From Ruminococcus sp. (GTDB lineage: Bacteria > Bacillota > Clostridia > Oscillospirales > Ruminococcaceae), in NCBI GenBank assembly GCA_017450925.1, contig JAFSSS010000002.1:1-47806 (forward strand): DNA of 47,806 bases, read 5' to 3'. Under the pieces are notes generated by a model. It was not told the origin of the DNA, made no database searches, and saw only the letters and a list, made by a program, of their open reading frames with translations. Below are positions 1 through 8,320 of this stretch, one piece after another. Every line of letters starts with the position of its first letter. The first letter of the stretch is position 1. Both the position numbers and the translations under genes were made by a program.

Positions 1-1
1 A

Positions 2-256
2 GCGCGCGGTCAAGCCTCGCGCCAGAGGCTTGCGGGGTCAAGGGGCAGCGCCCCTTGCAGGGCGTGGGACAGCGTCCCACTCGGCGCGATAGCGACGACC
101 CGGCGCTGCACAAAAAAACAAAAGGGCATAAAAGTGAAATCCGACTTCAACAGCAATGAGGACACACCAAATTGCAGCGCCGGAAAAGCCACCCTCCCGC
201 ACTCGCAGGAAACAGCAAGGGAGCGAAGCGACCGCGCGCATTTCCGTCCGGTGACG
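2..256. repeat. Mosaic hairpin repeat, copy A
   Basis: This is one of five related intergenic copies in the window. From left to right it has a hairpin CAAGCCTC/GAGGCTTG (11-18/25-32), a triloop hairpin CAAGGGGC-AGC-GCCCCTTG (39-57), and a triloop hairpin GTGGGAC-AGC-GTCCCAC (64-80). Next come an 11-bp inverted repeat CCGGCGCTGCA (100-110) and TGCAGCGCCGG (173-183) around a 62-base core, and then an arm ending near TTTCCGTCC. Several short open frames cross it but none has a ribosome binding site. The window begins inside or at the edge of the repeat, so its left end may be incomplete. Confidence 0.85.
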
Positions 257-560
257 AACCAAAGCATAGCGCAAACATGGCTTATACGATTGTAGGCGGC
301 GAGCTGGACGATGTGTTAAACCTGCGTGCGCCGCCCCGTTTGGGGGCTTTCCAGTCGTCTCCAAGCCCCTTCGGAATGCAAACTATTTCAAAGTGTGGGA
401 ACAGCTCAAGCCAACGTGAGAGAGCATCTAACGAGCCTCGGTCGAAAGAATGCGAGCGTCCCACGTCACATCACGAAAAGCCGCACGGACGCGGCACAAC
501 AACTACATCACGAAACCAACCCAAGCCCCCCAGAGGGGGGCGCAGCGTGAACTAAAAAGG
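257..560. other. Non-coding stretch upstream of the decarboxylase
   Basis: No convincing gene is visible. An ATG at 276 opens a 93-codon frame, but it has no ribosome binding site and its C-terminal half is low-complexity (Ser, Arg, Thr, Pro). A G/C hairpin (CCCCCC-AGA-GGGGGG, about 526-540) resembles the triloop hairpins of the adjacent repeat. I cannot assign the rest. It could be the far end of a longer repeat or a decayed element. Confidence 0.4.
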
Positions 561-590
561 GCGCGGAGCGTGAAATAAGAAGGTGGATTT

Positions 591-1928
591 ATGTCAGATA
601 CCCCTATCAGCGATTTTGTCAGGAGCTACAACGAGAGCGGCACCGTCCGTATGCATATGCCCGGTCACAAGGGGCACCCCCTCTTGGGCCCCGAAGTGCT
701 GGATATAACCGAGATCAAAGGCGCCGACTTCCTGTTTGAGGCAGAGGGCATTATCCGTAAGAGTCACGGCAGGGTGAACGAACTCTACGGATCAATGCGG
801 TCTCTCTTCTCGACAGAAGGCTCCTCGCTTTCGATCAAGGGTATGCTCGCCGCCGCAAGAGCTTTCCTCGGTGCCGATGCTAAATTTGCCTCCGCCCGGA
901 ACTGCCACCGCGCTTTCCTCAACGGCTGCATCCTGCTCGGTATCGACCCGGTCTGGATCTTTCCCGGGAAAACCTCAACATCGGTCTGCGCCTCCGAGGT
1001 GACCCCTGCGGACGTTGCACGGGCTCTTGACGCTGACCCGATGATAAAGGCGGTATATATCACCTCTCCCGATTATTTCGGAAATATGTCGGATATCCGC
1101 GGGATAGCAGAGGTGTGTCACAGCCGCGGGGCGCTGCTGCTGGTGGATAATGCTCACGGCGCTTATCTGAAATTCGCCGGCGAGGGGCTGCATCCTCTTG
1201 ACCTCGGAGCGGACATCTGCTGCGACTCTGCGCACAAAACGCTCCCTGCTCTGACCGGGGCGAGCCTGCTGCACATTTCAAAGGGTGCGCCGGACTGGCT
1301 GGCGGAACACGCGGCCGCAGAGATGTCGCTGTTTGCCTCCACAAGTCCGAGCTATGTGATAATGCAGAGCATCGAGCGGTGTATGCATGAACTGAAAAAC
1401 GGTCTTGCCGAGGGGATAAGGGACTGCTGCCGGCAGGTCTCGGAATGCCGTAAAAGGCTGGTGGCTGCGGGCTTTGAGCTTATCGGTGACGAGCCCATGA
1501 AGCTTACCGTTTCGGCGGCGGCAAAGGGTTACACCGGCGAGGAGCTTGCGGGATATCTCCGGGAGCATAATATAGAGCCGGAGTATGCGGACAGGCTTTA
1601 TGTGGTGCTTATGCCCTCGCCCTTTAACCGTCCCGGAGAGCTTTTGGCGGTGACCTCGGCGCTGGAGGCGCTGCCCGGCCGTGGGGCGGCGGTCATATGC
1701 GATGACCCGGTCATCACTGTGCCTAAGAAGGCAATGTCCCCGCGCGAGGCGTATTTCCGGCCTTTCAGCCGCATTGCGGTCGAAGAGGCAGAGGGCAGGG
1801 TCTGTGCCAGAACGGCTATGTCCTGTCAACCGTCCGTACCTGTTATCGCGGGGGGAGAGGTCTTCGACAAAAAAATTATAAAAATTCTGAAAAACTATGG
1901 AATTTTCTTTGCAGATGTGATAGAATAG
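591..1928 (+). CDS. Orn/Lys/Arg decarboxylase-family PLP enzyme (YaaO-like)
   Basis: This is a 445-residue fold-type I PLP enzyme of the major Orn/Lys/Arg decarboxylase family, in the short form found in Firmicutes (Bacillus YaaO/SpeA-like) without the N-terminal wing domain of the E. coli enzymes. Near the N terminus it has MPGHKG (about residue 23). The PLP-lysine motif is SAHKTLPALTG with Lys near residue 216, preceded by the cofactor Asp in DNAHG. A C-terminal domain follows. The start has a good site (AGAAGGTGG). It lies 49 bases upstream of darA, the order seen at the yaaO locus. Lysine, arginine and ornithine cannot be told apart by eye, and many YaaO proteins lack a tested substrate. 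Confidence 0.88.
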   Translation: MSDTPISDFVRSYNESGTVRMHMPGHKGHPLLGPEVLDITEIKGADFLFEAEGIIRKSHGRVNELYGSMRSLFSTEGSSLSIKGMLAAARAFLGADAKFASARNCHRAFLNGCILLGIDPVWIFPGKTSTSVCASEVTPADVARALDADPMIKAVYITSPDYFGNMSDIRGIAEVCHSRGALLLVDNAHGAYLKFAGEGLHPLDLGADICCDSAHKTLPALTGASLLHISKGAPDWLAEHAAAEMSLFASTSPSYVIMQSIERCMHELKNGLAEGIRDCCRQVSECRKRLVAAGFELIGDEPMKLTVSAAAKGYTGEELAGYLREHNIEPEYADRLYVVLMPSPFNRPGELLAVTSALEALPGRGAAVICDDPVITVPKKAMSPREAYFRPFSRIAVEEAEGRVCARTAMSCQPSVPVIAGGEVFDKKIIKILKNYGIFFADVIE

Positions 1929-1977
1929 AATAAGGCATAGGCTAAGTGCGGCCTTACTCTTTTTCGGAGGTAATGAT

Positions 1978-2301
1978 ATGAAGCTTGTATATGCGATAGT
2001 AAACGACGACGATACATACGCGGTCAGCAAGGAGCTGCAAAAGCACGGCATCAGAGCCACGAAGCTGGCATCCACCGGCAGCTTTCTTTCAAGGGGGAAC
2101 ACCACCTTTATGATCTGCTGCAAGGATGACGAGGTTGAAACGGTCATCGAAAGCTGCCGCAGCCACTCCCGCAGGCGCAAGCAGGTGGTATCGGCAAGCA
2201 CGATCTCGGAGGGGACGATGAGCCTCGGGCAGCCGGTAGAGGTAACTATCGGCGGAGCGACGATCTTTGTCACCGACATCGAGAGATTTGAGCAGGTCTG
2301 A
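1978..2301 (+). CDS. darA: Cyclic-di-AMP receptor DarA (YaaQ/PstA)
   Basis: This 107-residue protein belongs to the PII-like YaaQ/DarA/PstA family, cytosolic trimers that bind c-di-AMP. It matches the family in length (about 109) and in conserved stretches: the MKLVYAIV start, KLASTGSFL (about residues 30-38), the GNTT/TFMI segment, and the C-terminal GGATIFV strand. The ribosome site is CGGAGG before ATG 1978. The stop is one base before the holB start, so the two are probably co-translated. The downstream partner of DarA is not known in most species, and nothing here identifies it. Confidence 0.92.
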   Translation: MKLVYAIVNDDDTYAVSKELQKHGIRATKLASTGSFLSRGNTTFMICCKDDEVETVIESCRSHSRRRKQVVSASTISEGTMSLGQPVEVTIGGATIFVTDIERFEQV

Positions 2302-2302
2302 C

Positions 2303-3280
2303 ATGAAGCTTTATTCAAACGAAGAGAACAAGCGGCTGATCTCGCTTTTGACCGCCAAGGGGCGAGAGCCTCACTCGGTGATAATCACCGGCGAGAGGGG
2401 CTCCGGGCGCAGGACGCTGGGGAAATACTTAGCGGCAGCGCTGATGTGTGAAAGGCGCTCCGGCGAGCCCTGCGGGGTCTGCAAGAGCTGCCGTATGCTG
2501 GAGGACGGAAATCATCCCGACTTCATCACGGCTAAGGCCAACGAAAACGGCAACTATAAGCTGGACGACATACGGGCACTGGTATCGGACTCGGTCATCA
2601 AGCCCAACGAGGGGGATCTCAAGGTCTATATGATACCGGAGCTTGACCGCTCGGTGAACACGGCGGTGCCGGTACAGAACGTACTGCTGAAATTCATTGA
2701 GGAGCCGCCCGACCACTGTGTTATCATACTTACGGCGGCGACCAAGGAGATATTTCTTCCCACGGTGATATCCCGGTGCATAACTCTCGGGACGCAGCGC
2801 TGCCGCCGAAGCGATGCGGAGCAGTGGCTGACGGTACAGGGCGGCTACGGACAGGATGACATAATCCGGGCGGTGAGCTGCTGCGGCGGGAATTTCGGGC
2901 GGTGTCTTGAATTTCTCAACGGCAAGGAGCTGCCCTTGGCCTTTGAATGTGCTAAGGCGGTCTCGGCGGGGATGCTCCGCAGGGACGAATATCTTATCCT
3001 TAAAGGGCTTTTCATGTGCGACGGCCAAAAGGCGGTACTGCGGCAGGCGCTGGTCTTTCTGTCGGAGATACTGCGGGGGGCTTGTCTTATCAGTCTTGGA
3101 GAGAAGCCGGAGGACTGCTGCTTTGAAAACGGAGCGGAGCAGCTTGCCGCCTCTCTCGGCAGCGGCAGGAGCCAAGAGCTTTACCGGCTGATGACCGACT
3201 ACATCGGGCGGCTGGACGCAAACTGCAATCAGTCTCTGACCGTCAACTCGCTGACGGGGGAGATATTTGTCAGACTGTAA
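2303..3280 (+). CDS. holB: DNA polymerase III delta' subunit
   Basis: This 325-residue AAA+ clamp-loader subunit belongs to the DnaX complex that loads the sliding clamp. I chose ATG 2303, one base after the darA stop, over the longer in-frame start at 2267, which would overlap darA by 35 bases. Visible features are a P-loop-like GERGSGRRT (about residues 31-39, with Arg in place of the usual Lys, as expected for a non-hydrolysing delta'), a zinc module of four Cys (CERRSGEPCGVCKSC, about residues 50-64), and the KFIEEPP and SRC motifs. darA, holB and ricT follow in the order known from Bacillus, but tmk and yaaR are absent between them. Confidence 0.92.
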   Translation: MKLYSNEENKRLISLLTAKGREPHSVIITGERGSGRRTLGKYLAAALMCERRSGEPCGVCKSCRMLEDGNHPDFITAKANENGNYKLDDIRALVSDSVIKPNEGDLKVYMIPELDRSVNTAVPVQNVLLKFIEEPPDHCVIILTAATKEIFLPTVISRCITLGTQRCRRSDAEQWLTVQGGYGQDDIIRAVSCCGGNFGRCLEFLNGKELPLAFECAKAVSAGMLRRDEYLILKGLFMCDGQKAVLRQALVFLSEILRGACLISLGEKPEDCCFENGAEQLAASLGSGRSQELYRLMTDYIGRLDANCNQSLTVNSLTGEIFVRL

Positions 3281-3331
3281 GCAGCATTCAATGCACAATT
3301 CTTACATTATACAGATAGACGGAGGTCAAGT

Positions 3332-4195
3332 ATGTTAAAGATAATCGGAGTAAGGTTCAAGTCGGTGGGGAAGATATATTATTTCGACCCCGCGGGACTG
3401 GATATAAAAATGGGTGACAAGGTCATCGTGGAGACCGCAAGAGGCGTTGAGTGCGGAGATGTGGCTCTCACCGACAGGGAGATAGACGAGACAAGGTTTT
3501 CAAGCCCGCTGAAGAAGGTCATCAGAGTGGCCACAAAGCAGGACTTCGCACAGATCGAGCGCAACAAGAAAAAGGAGGCAGAGGCCTTTGAGATCTGCCA
3601 GCAGAAGATCGCCGCTCACAAGCTGAAGATGAACCTTATAGAGGTGGAGTGTACCTTTGACAACAGCAAGCTGCTGTTCTACTTCACCGCCGAAAACAGG
3701 GTGGATTTCAGAGAGCTTGTCAAGGATCTGGCTTCGGTGTTCCGCACAAGGATAGAGCTGCGGCAGATAGGCGTAAGGGACGAAGCCAAGATGCTGGGAG
3801 GCCTCGGCATCTGCGGACAGCCCTTCTGCTGCTCACGGTTTTTGGGAGAGTTCCACCCGGTGTCAATAAAAATGGCAAAGGAGCAGTCGCTTTCGCTCAA
3901 TCCCACGAAGATCTCCGGCACCTGCGGGAGACTTATGTGCTGTCTGAAATACGAGCAGGACAGCTACGAGGAGCTTTACCGCACCACTCCGAAGGCAGGG
4001 TCGGTAGTCAAGACGGCAGAGGGCAAGGGCATCGTGGAGGATGCCAACCTTCTGACGGGCAAGCTAAGGGTCAAGATAGACAAGAGCGACAACGTCATCA
4101 CCGTGAGCAAGGACGAGGTCGAGGTCATCAAGGCTGGTGTGGAGCGCGTGAGCAGAAACGAAATGAAAGCCCTCAAGGGACTGGAGGACAACTGA
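3332..4195 (+). CDS. ricT: PSP1-domain protein RicT (YaaT)
   Basis: This 287-residue PSP1 family protein is the RicT/YaaT component of the RicA-RicF-RicT complex, which in Bacillus assists RNase Y-dependent mRNA maturation and affects sporulation and competence. The family-typical cysteine cluster is clear: CGQPFCCSRF, then SGTCGRLMCCLKYE (about residues 160-210). These cysteines are known to bind iron-sulfur clusters in the Ric complex. The start has an ACGGAGG site. It follows holB by 51 bases. yabA, usually next in Bacillus, is replaced here by a deaminase gene. Confidence 0.92.
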   Translation: MLKIIGVRFKSVGKIYYFDPAGLDIKMGDKVIVETARGVECGDVALTDREIDETRFSSPLKKVIRVATKQDFAQIERNKKKEAEAFEICQQKIAAHKLKMNLIEVECTFDNSKLLFYFTAENRVDFRELVKDLASVFRTRIELRQIGVRDEAKMLGGLGICGQPFCCSRFLGEFHPVSIKMAKEQSLSLNPTKISGTCGRLMCCLKYEQDSYEELYRTTPKAGSVVKTAEGKGIVEDANLLTGKLRVKIDKSDNVITVSKDEVEVIKAGVERVSRNEMKALKGLEDN

Positions 4196-4254
4196 CCGCG
4201 GCTTTGTGCGGAGCGCTGCAGGCTGCAACGTAATAACAGAAAGGGAGCAGATAC

Positions 4255-5535
4255 ATGATACGGTTTAAGAACGGCAATGTGCTGACTATGGACGGCGGCT
4301 GCGCTGTTGAGAGCAAGGAAGTATGGGTCGAGGGCGACAGGATATGCTTTGTGGGCAAGCCCACGGACGAGCAGCTAAAGGCTGCGGTATTTGAGAGGGA
4401 ATTCGATCTGGACGGAGACCTGCTGATGCCGGCCTTAAAGAACGCCCACACTCACTCGGCGATGACCTTTCTGCGGTCATACGCGGACGATCTGCCTCTG
4501 CAGCAGTGGCTGTTCGACAGGGTCTTCCCGCTGGAGGCAAAGCTGACTGGAGAGGACGTTTACTGGTTCGCACGGCTGGCGATACTGGAATATCTGACGA
4601 GCGGTGTTTCTGCCAGCTTTGATATGTATTTCAAGCTGGACGACTATGTAAAGGCGAACATCGACAGCGGGTTCAGAACTGTAATGTGCCACGCGGTATC
4701 GGGGCCGGGAGAGAGAGTAAAGGAGGTCGAGGAGTGCTATCTGAAATTCAACGGGATGCACCCGCTGATCGGCCTGCAGCTGGGCTTCCACGCAGAATAC
4801 ACTGCAAGCTATGAGCTTATGGAGAACCTCGGGGGGCTGGCGGAAAAGTACAAGGCGCCGGTGTCGATGCACAGCTCGGAGACAGACAGCGAGGTAGCGG
4901 ACTGCATAAAGCGCTGGGGCAAGACGCCCACACAGCTGTTTGACAGTCTGGGGCTTTACAACTACGGCGGCTCGGCCTATCACTGCGTACACGTTACGGA
5001 GGAGGACGAGCGGATACTGGCAGAGCGCGGGGTATGGGTGGTAACGAACCCCTGCTCGAATGCGAAGCTGATAAGCGGCACAGCCCCCATTGCGGAAATG
5101 GATCGCAGGGGCATAAGGCTGGCTATCGGAACTGACGGCCCTGCCTCGAACAACGCGCTGGATATGTTCAGAGAGATGTATCTGCTGTCGGTGCTGCAGA
5201 AGCTGAAGGAGGCAGATGCCACTGCTATGCAGCCGGAGAGGATACTTGAAATGGCCTGCCGAGGCTCGGCGCTTGCCATGGGGCTTGACGACTGCGACTG
5301 CATTGCACAGGGCAAGCAGGCAGATCTGATAGTTATAGACATGAAGCGGCCGAATATGCAGCCGGTACACAACATCCCGAAGAACCTTATCTACAGCGGC
5401 TCAAAGGAGAACGTGAGGATGACAATGGTAGCGGGAAAGGTAAGGTATCTTGACGGAGAGTTTTTCGTAGGCGAGGACGCCGAGAGGATATACGCCAAGT
5501 GCAACGAACACACACAGGAACTGATAAAGAGATAA
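4255..5535 (+). CDS. mtaD: 5-methylthioadenosine/S-adenosylhomocysteine deaminase
   Basis: This is a 426-residue amidohydrolase of the TRZ/ATZ group, a cytosolic metal-dependent deaminase acting on MTA and SAH. The metal site is visible as KNAHTHSAM (about residue 62), a histidine in LGFHAEYT (about 178), HSSETDSE (about 205), and the catalytic DGPASNN (about 294). The length fits the family. The start has a GGGAG site. It ends just before a strong terminator, closing the + strand block. Guanine or other aminohydrolase activity cannot be excluded, but the motif spacing fits MtaD best. Confidence 0.85.
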   Translation: MIRFKNGNVLTMDGGCAVESKEVWVEGDRICFVGKPTDEQLKAAVFEREFDLDGDLLMPALKNAHTHSAMTFLRSYADDLPLQQWLFDRVFPLEAKLTGEDVYWFARLAILEYLTSGVSASFDMYFKLDDYVKANIDSGFRTVMCHAVSGPGERVKEVEECYLKFNGMHPLIGLQLGFHAEYTASYELMENLGGLAEKYKAPVSMHSSETDSEVADCIKRWGKTPTQLFDSLGLYNYGGSAYHCVHVTEEDERILAERGVWVVTNPCSNAKLISGTAPIAEMDRRGIRLAIGTDGPASNNALDMFREMYLLSVLQKLKEADATAMQPERILEMACRGSALAMGLDDCDCIAQGKQADLIVIDMKRPNMQPVHNIPKNLIYSGSKENVRMTMVAGKVRYLDGEFFVGEDAERIYAKCNEHTQELIKR

Positions 5536-5540
5536 AGCAA

Positions 5541-5572
5541 AACGGGCTGTCGGGTGACAGTCCGTTTTTTTG
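5541..5572. terminator. Terminator between mtaD and tex
   Basis: The stem ACGGGCTGTC/GACAGTCCGT is followed by seven T on the + strand, with an A-rich run on the left side. It lies between the convergent mtaD and tex genes and could serve both strands. Confidence 0.85.
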
Positions 5573-5591
5573 TACATTTTATACTGCCGTA

Positions 5592-7745
5592 TCAGTTGGC
5601 AGGCTGTTTAACGCCTTTCATGGTAAGGGAGATGCGTTTCTTTTTCACATCCACCGAAAGGACTCTGACCTTAACTATCTGGCCGACCCTGACGGCATCG
5701 AGGGGATGCTTGATGAAGCGGTCGGCAAGCTGGGAGACGTGGACGAGGCCGTCCTCGTGGACGCCGATATCGACGAAGGCGCCGAAGTCGATGACATTGC
5801 GGACGGTACCCATAAGCTCCATGCCCTCCTGCAGGTCGGAAAGCTCCATGACATCGCCGGAGCGCATAAGTGGAGGCGGCAGCTCGTCACGGGGGTCACG
5901 GCCGGGCTTCATCAGCTCGGAGATGATATCCCGGAGGGTGGGAACGCCTATGCCAAGCTCCTCGGCGAGGGTCTTAACGCCCAGCTTATCGGCGCGGTCG
6001 GTCAGTTCGGAGAGGCTGCCGATATCGGAGGGGGCATAGCCGCACTTTTCGAGCAGCAGCTTTGCGGCGGCGTAGCTTTCGGGGTGGACGGCGGTATTAT
6101 CGAGGGGGTTCTTACCCTCTCTTACTCTTAGGAAGCCGGCGCACTGCTCGAAGGCCTTAGCGCCGAGCTTGCTTACCTTGAGAAGCTGCTTGCGGTCGGT
6201 GAAGGCGCCGTTCTCCTCGCGGTAGGCGACGATATTTTTCGCAACGGCGGCATTGATGCCGGCGATATAGGACAGGAGGGAATGGGAGGCAGTATTGAGG
6301 TCAACGCCGACGGAGTTGACGCAGTCCTCGACGACGCCTGTGAGAGCCTCGTCCATACGCTTGGGGGGCATATCGTGCTGATACTGGCCGACGCCTATAG
6401 CCTTGGGGTCGATCTTGACCAGCTCAGCGAGGGGATCCTGCAGGCGGCGGGCTATTGAGACTGCGGAGCGCAGCGAAACATCGTAATCGGGGAACTCCTC
6501 GGCGGCCAGCTTAGAGGCGGAATAGACAGAGGCTCCTGCCTCGGAGACGACGATATAGCTCACGCCCTGCACCTCTCTGACGATCTCGGCCACGAGTGCC
6601 TCGCTCTCACGGGAGGCGGTGCCGTTGCCTATAGCGACGTTTTCAACGTTATTTTTCTTTATCATACGGATAAGCTTGGTCTTGGCATCTGCGGTCTGAT
6701 TTTTGGTATTGATATAGACGATGCCGGTATCGAGTACCTTGCCTGTTCCGTCAACGACGGCCAGCTTACAGCCGTGGGCGTAGCCGGGGTCGAGGCCGAG
6801 GGTGATCTTACCCTTTACGGGGGGCTGCATCAGCAGCTGGTGGAGGTTCTCCTTGAACACCTTGATAGCGCTTTCCTGTGCCTTTTCGGTAAGCTCGGAG
6901 CGTATCTCGTTTTCGACAGAGGGATAGATAAGGCGCTTATAGCTGTCGGTGCAGGCGGCCTCAACGAGCTGGGAGCAGCGGCCTGTTCCCTTTGAATAGC
7001 GTGAGACGCAGGCACGCTCGCCGGCGCCCTCGTTCAGCTCTACCGACACCTTCAGAGCGCCCTCCTTTTCGCCGCGGTCGATAGCGAGGATCCTATGTCC
7101 TGCGATACGGGAGACGGGCTCGGAGAAGTCATAATAGTTTTCATAGACGGTCTCGGCGGTCTCGTCGGCGGCCTTGGAGGTGACCCTTCCCACCTGCATG
7201 AAGAGGGTGCGGAGGTACTTTCTAAGCTCGGCGTTATCGGAGACATCCTCGGCTATGATATCCATAGCGCCCTGCAATGCCTCCTCGGGGCTGCTGACAC
7301 CCTTTTCGGTATCCACATACTTCGCGGCCTCGGCATCGGGGTCGGCGGCGGGAGACTGCTCCATCAGCAGCTGTGCCAGCGGCTCCAGCCCCCTTTCCCT
7401 TGCCACGGAGGCGCGGGTACGGCGCTTGGGCTTATAGGGGCGGTAGATATCCTCCACCTCAACAAGCACGGTGGCTTTATTGATCGCCTCCATTAGCTCG
7501 TCGGTCATCTTGCCCTGCTCGGTGATCGAATTGATGATCTCCTGCTTGCGCTTTTCGAGATTGCGCAGATAGTTCAGTCTGTCATATATCAGACGGAGGG
7601 TCTGGTCGTCCAGCGAGCCGGTGACCTCCTTGCGGTAGCGGGCGATGAACGGTATCGTTTTGTCGTCGTCGATCAAGGCAACGGTGTTGTCGATCTGCTC
7701 CTGGCGCAGGCCGAATTCTTTGGCGAGGATCTCGTTGATGTTCAT
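5592..7745 (-). CDS. tex: Tex, S1 RNA-binding transcription accessory protein
   Basis: This 717-residue Tex/YhgF family protein is a nucleic-acid-binding factor related to eukaryotic Spt6. In order it has an N-terminal helical domain, a YqgF/RuvX-like fold with LGLDPGYAHG (about residue 317), tandem helix-hairpin-helix segments (around residues 490-555, including AGINAAVAKNIV), and a C-terminal S1 domain (about 640-713, including GMELMGTVRN and FGAFVDIGVHEDGLVH). The length matches the family. The start has an AAAGGA site. It lies downstream of the superoxide reductase gene on the same strand, separated by two hairpins. Confidence 0.95.
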   Translation of the reverse strand: MNINEILAKEFGLRQEQIDNTVALIDDDKTIPFIARYRKEVTGSLDDQTLRLIYDRLNYLRNLEKRKQEIINSITEQGKMTDELMEAINKATVLVEVEDIYRPYKPKRRTRASVARERGLEPLAQLLMEQSPAADPDAEAAKYVDTEKGVSSPEEALQGAMDIIAEDVSDNAELRKYLRTLFMQVGRVTSKAADETAETVYENYYDFSEPVSRIAGHRILAIDRGEKEGALKVSVELNEGAGERACVSRYSKGTGRCSQLVEAACTDSYKRLIYPSVENEIRSELTEKAQESAIKVFKENLHQLLMQPPVKGKITLGLDPGYAHGCKLAVVDGTGKVLDTGIVYINTKNQTADAKTKLIRMIKKNNVENVAIGNGTASRESEALVAEIVREVQGVSYIVVSEAGASVYSASKLAAEEFPDYDVSLRSAVSIARRLQDPLAELVKIDPKAIGVGQYQHDMPPKRMDEALTGVVEDCVNSVGVDLNTASHSLLSYIAGINAAVAKNIVAYREENGAFTDRKQLLKVSKLGAKAFEQCAGFLRVREGKNPLDNTAVHPESYAAAKLLLEKCGYAPSDIGSLSELTDRADKLGVKTLAEELGIGVPTLRDIISELMKPGRDPRDELPPPLMRSGDVMELSDLQEGMELMGTVRNVIDFGAFVDIGVHEDGLVHVSQLADRFIKHPLDAVRVGQIVKVRVLSVDVKKKRISLTMKGVKQPAN

Positions 7746-7780
7746 AGGGGTGTTCCTTTCTTTTGCTTTTTGGGGGAGAT

Positions 7781-7807
7781 GTATAGGCGGATATTATCCG
7801 CCTATAC
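7781..7807. other. 12-bp perfect hairpin upstream of tex
   Basis: GTATAGGCGGAT and ATCCGCCTATAC form a perfect 12-bp stem around ATT. It lies 36 bases before the tex start in the tex transcript and has no T run on either strand. It could be a leader structure or part of a regulator-binding palindrome. Confidence 0.5.
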
Positions 7808-7820
7808 GCCTATACGCCGA

Positions 7821-7859
7821 GAAAACGGCACCTCTGCCCTCGGGCGAGATACCGTTTTC
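7821..7859 (-). terminator. Probable terminator of the superoxide reductase gene
   Basis: GAAAACGG and CCGTTTTC form an 8-bp stem enclosing a second inverted segment (CTCGGGCGAG), just after the superoxide reductase stop codon. The T run is inside the stem, not after it, so terminator strength is uncertain. Confidence 0.5.
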
Positions 7860-7889
7860 CGCATCATTCGTAAGCTATGCGGGCACTGT

Positions 7890-8234
7890 TCAAGCTTTCC
7901 AGAGGCCGTGGAGATTGCAGTAAGCATAGACTGCCTCGACTGCTTCATCCACAAGAGTGAACACGGCAGCGGGGGGATCTCCGGCCTTGAGAAATCTGAA
8001 ATACAGTCCCTTATCCGTTTTGACTGCGACCCACTCGATGAGATGCTCGGCGGTCATGGGGTGAGCGACACTGCCCACCTTGACATAAGCCTTGCCGTCC
8101 TTGACCTCGAGAATGGGAACGTGCTTTTCGCGGGCAGCATCGGTGGTGCCGGCGTTAAGCTCCTTGAGTTCCGTGTTCTCGCCCGAGATAAGGGCGAGGA
8201 CGTTTTTTTCGCTAAGGTAGAATTTCTGATCCAT
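7890..8234 (-). CDS. Superoxide reductase with a cysteine-free N-terminal domain
   Basis: This 114-residue desulfoferrodoxin/neelaredoxin family protein reduces superoxide to peroxide without making oxygen, a common anaerobe defence. All ligands of the active iron centre are visible: EKH (His38, with the catalytic Lys37), VAHPM (His59), AEH (His64), and YCNLHG (Cys106, His109). The N-terminal 35 residues align with the desulforedoxin domain of two-iron enzymes, but all four iron-binding cysteines are missing; Cys106 is the only cysteine. This is the arrangement of class III enzymes such as that of Treponema pallidum. A perfect-consensus promoter and an AAAGGAGGTC site precede it, so it is probably strongly expressed as a single gene. 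Confidence 0.9.
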   Translation of the reverse strand: MDQKFYLSEKNVLALISGENTELKELNAGTTDAAREKHVPILEVKDGKAYVKVGSVAHPMTAEHLIEWVAVKTDKGLYFRFLKAGDPPAAVFTLVDEAVEAVYAYCNLHGLWKA

Positions 8235-8272
8235 GTAAATGACCTCCTTTGTATTTGATCCTGTTACATACT

Positions 8273-8301
8273 ATTATATAGTAAAACGGACAAAATGTCA
8301 A
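8273..8301 (-). promoter_or_regulatory. Promoter of the superoxide reductase gene
   Basis: Read on the minus strand it is TTGACA (8301-8296), a 17-base spacer, and TATAAT (8278-8273), all consensus. It points at the gene starting at 8234, leaving a leader of about 30 bases. Confidence 0.88.
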
Positions 8302-8320
8302 GGAGGTTCAAGGGAGGATA

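Noticed and set aside
1-260. CRISPR array
   Set aside because: Repeated hairpins are directly adjacent, differ in sequence and have no spacers of regular length; no cas genes are in the window.
1278-2318. Minus-strand open frame of 346 codons opposite the decarboxylase and darA
   Set aside because: It is antisense to two clearly conserved genes and has no promoter or ribosome site.
5499-6131. Plus-strand open frame of 210 codons opposite tex
   Set aside because: It overlaps the mtaD end and runs antisense to the well-supported S1 domain of Tex; it is a shadow frame.
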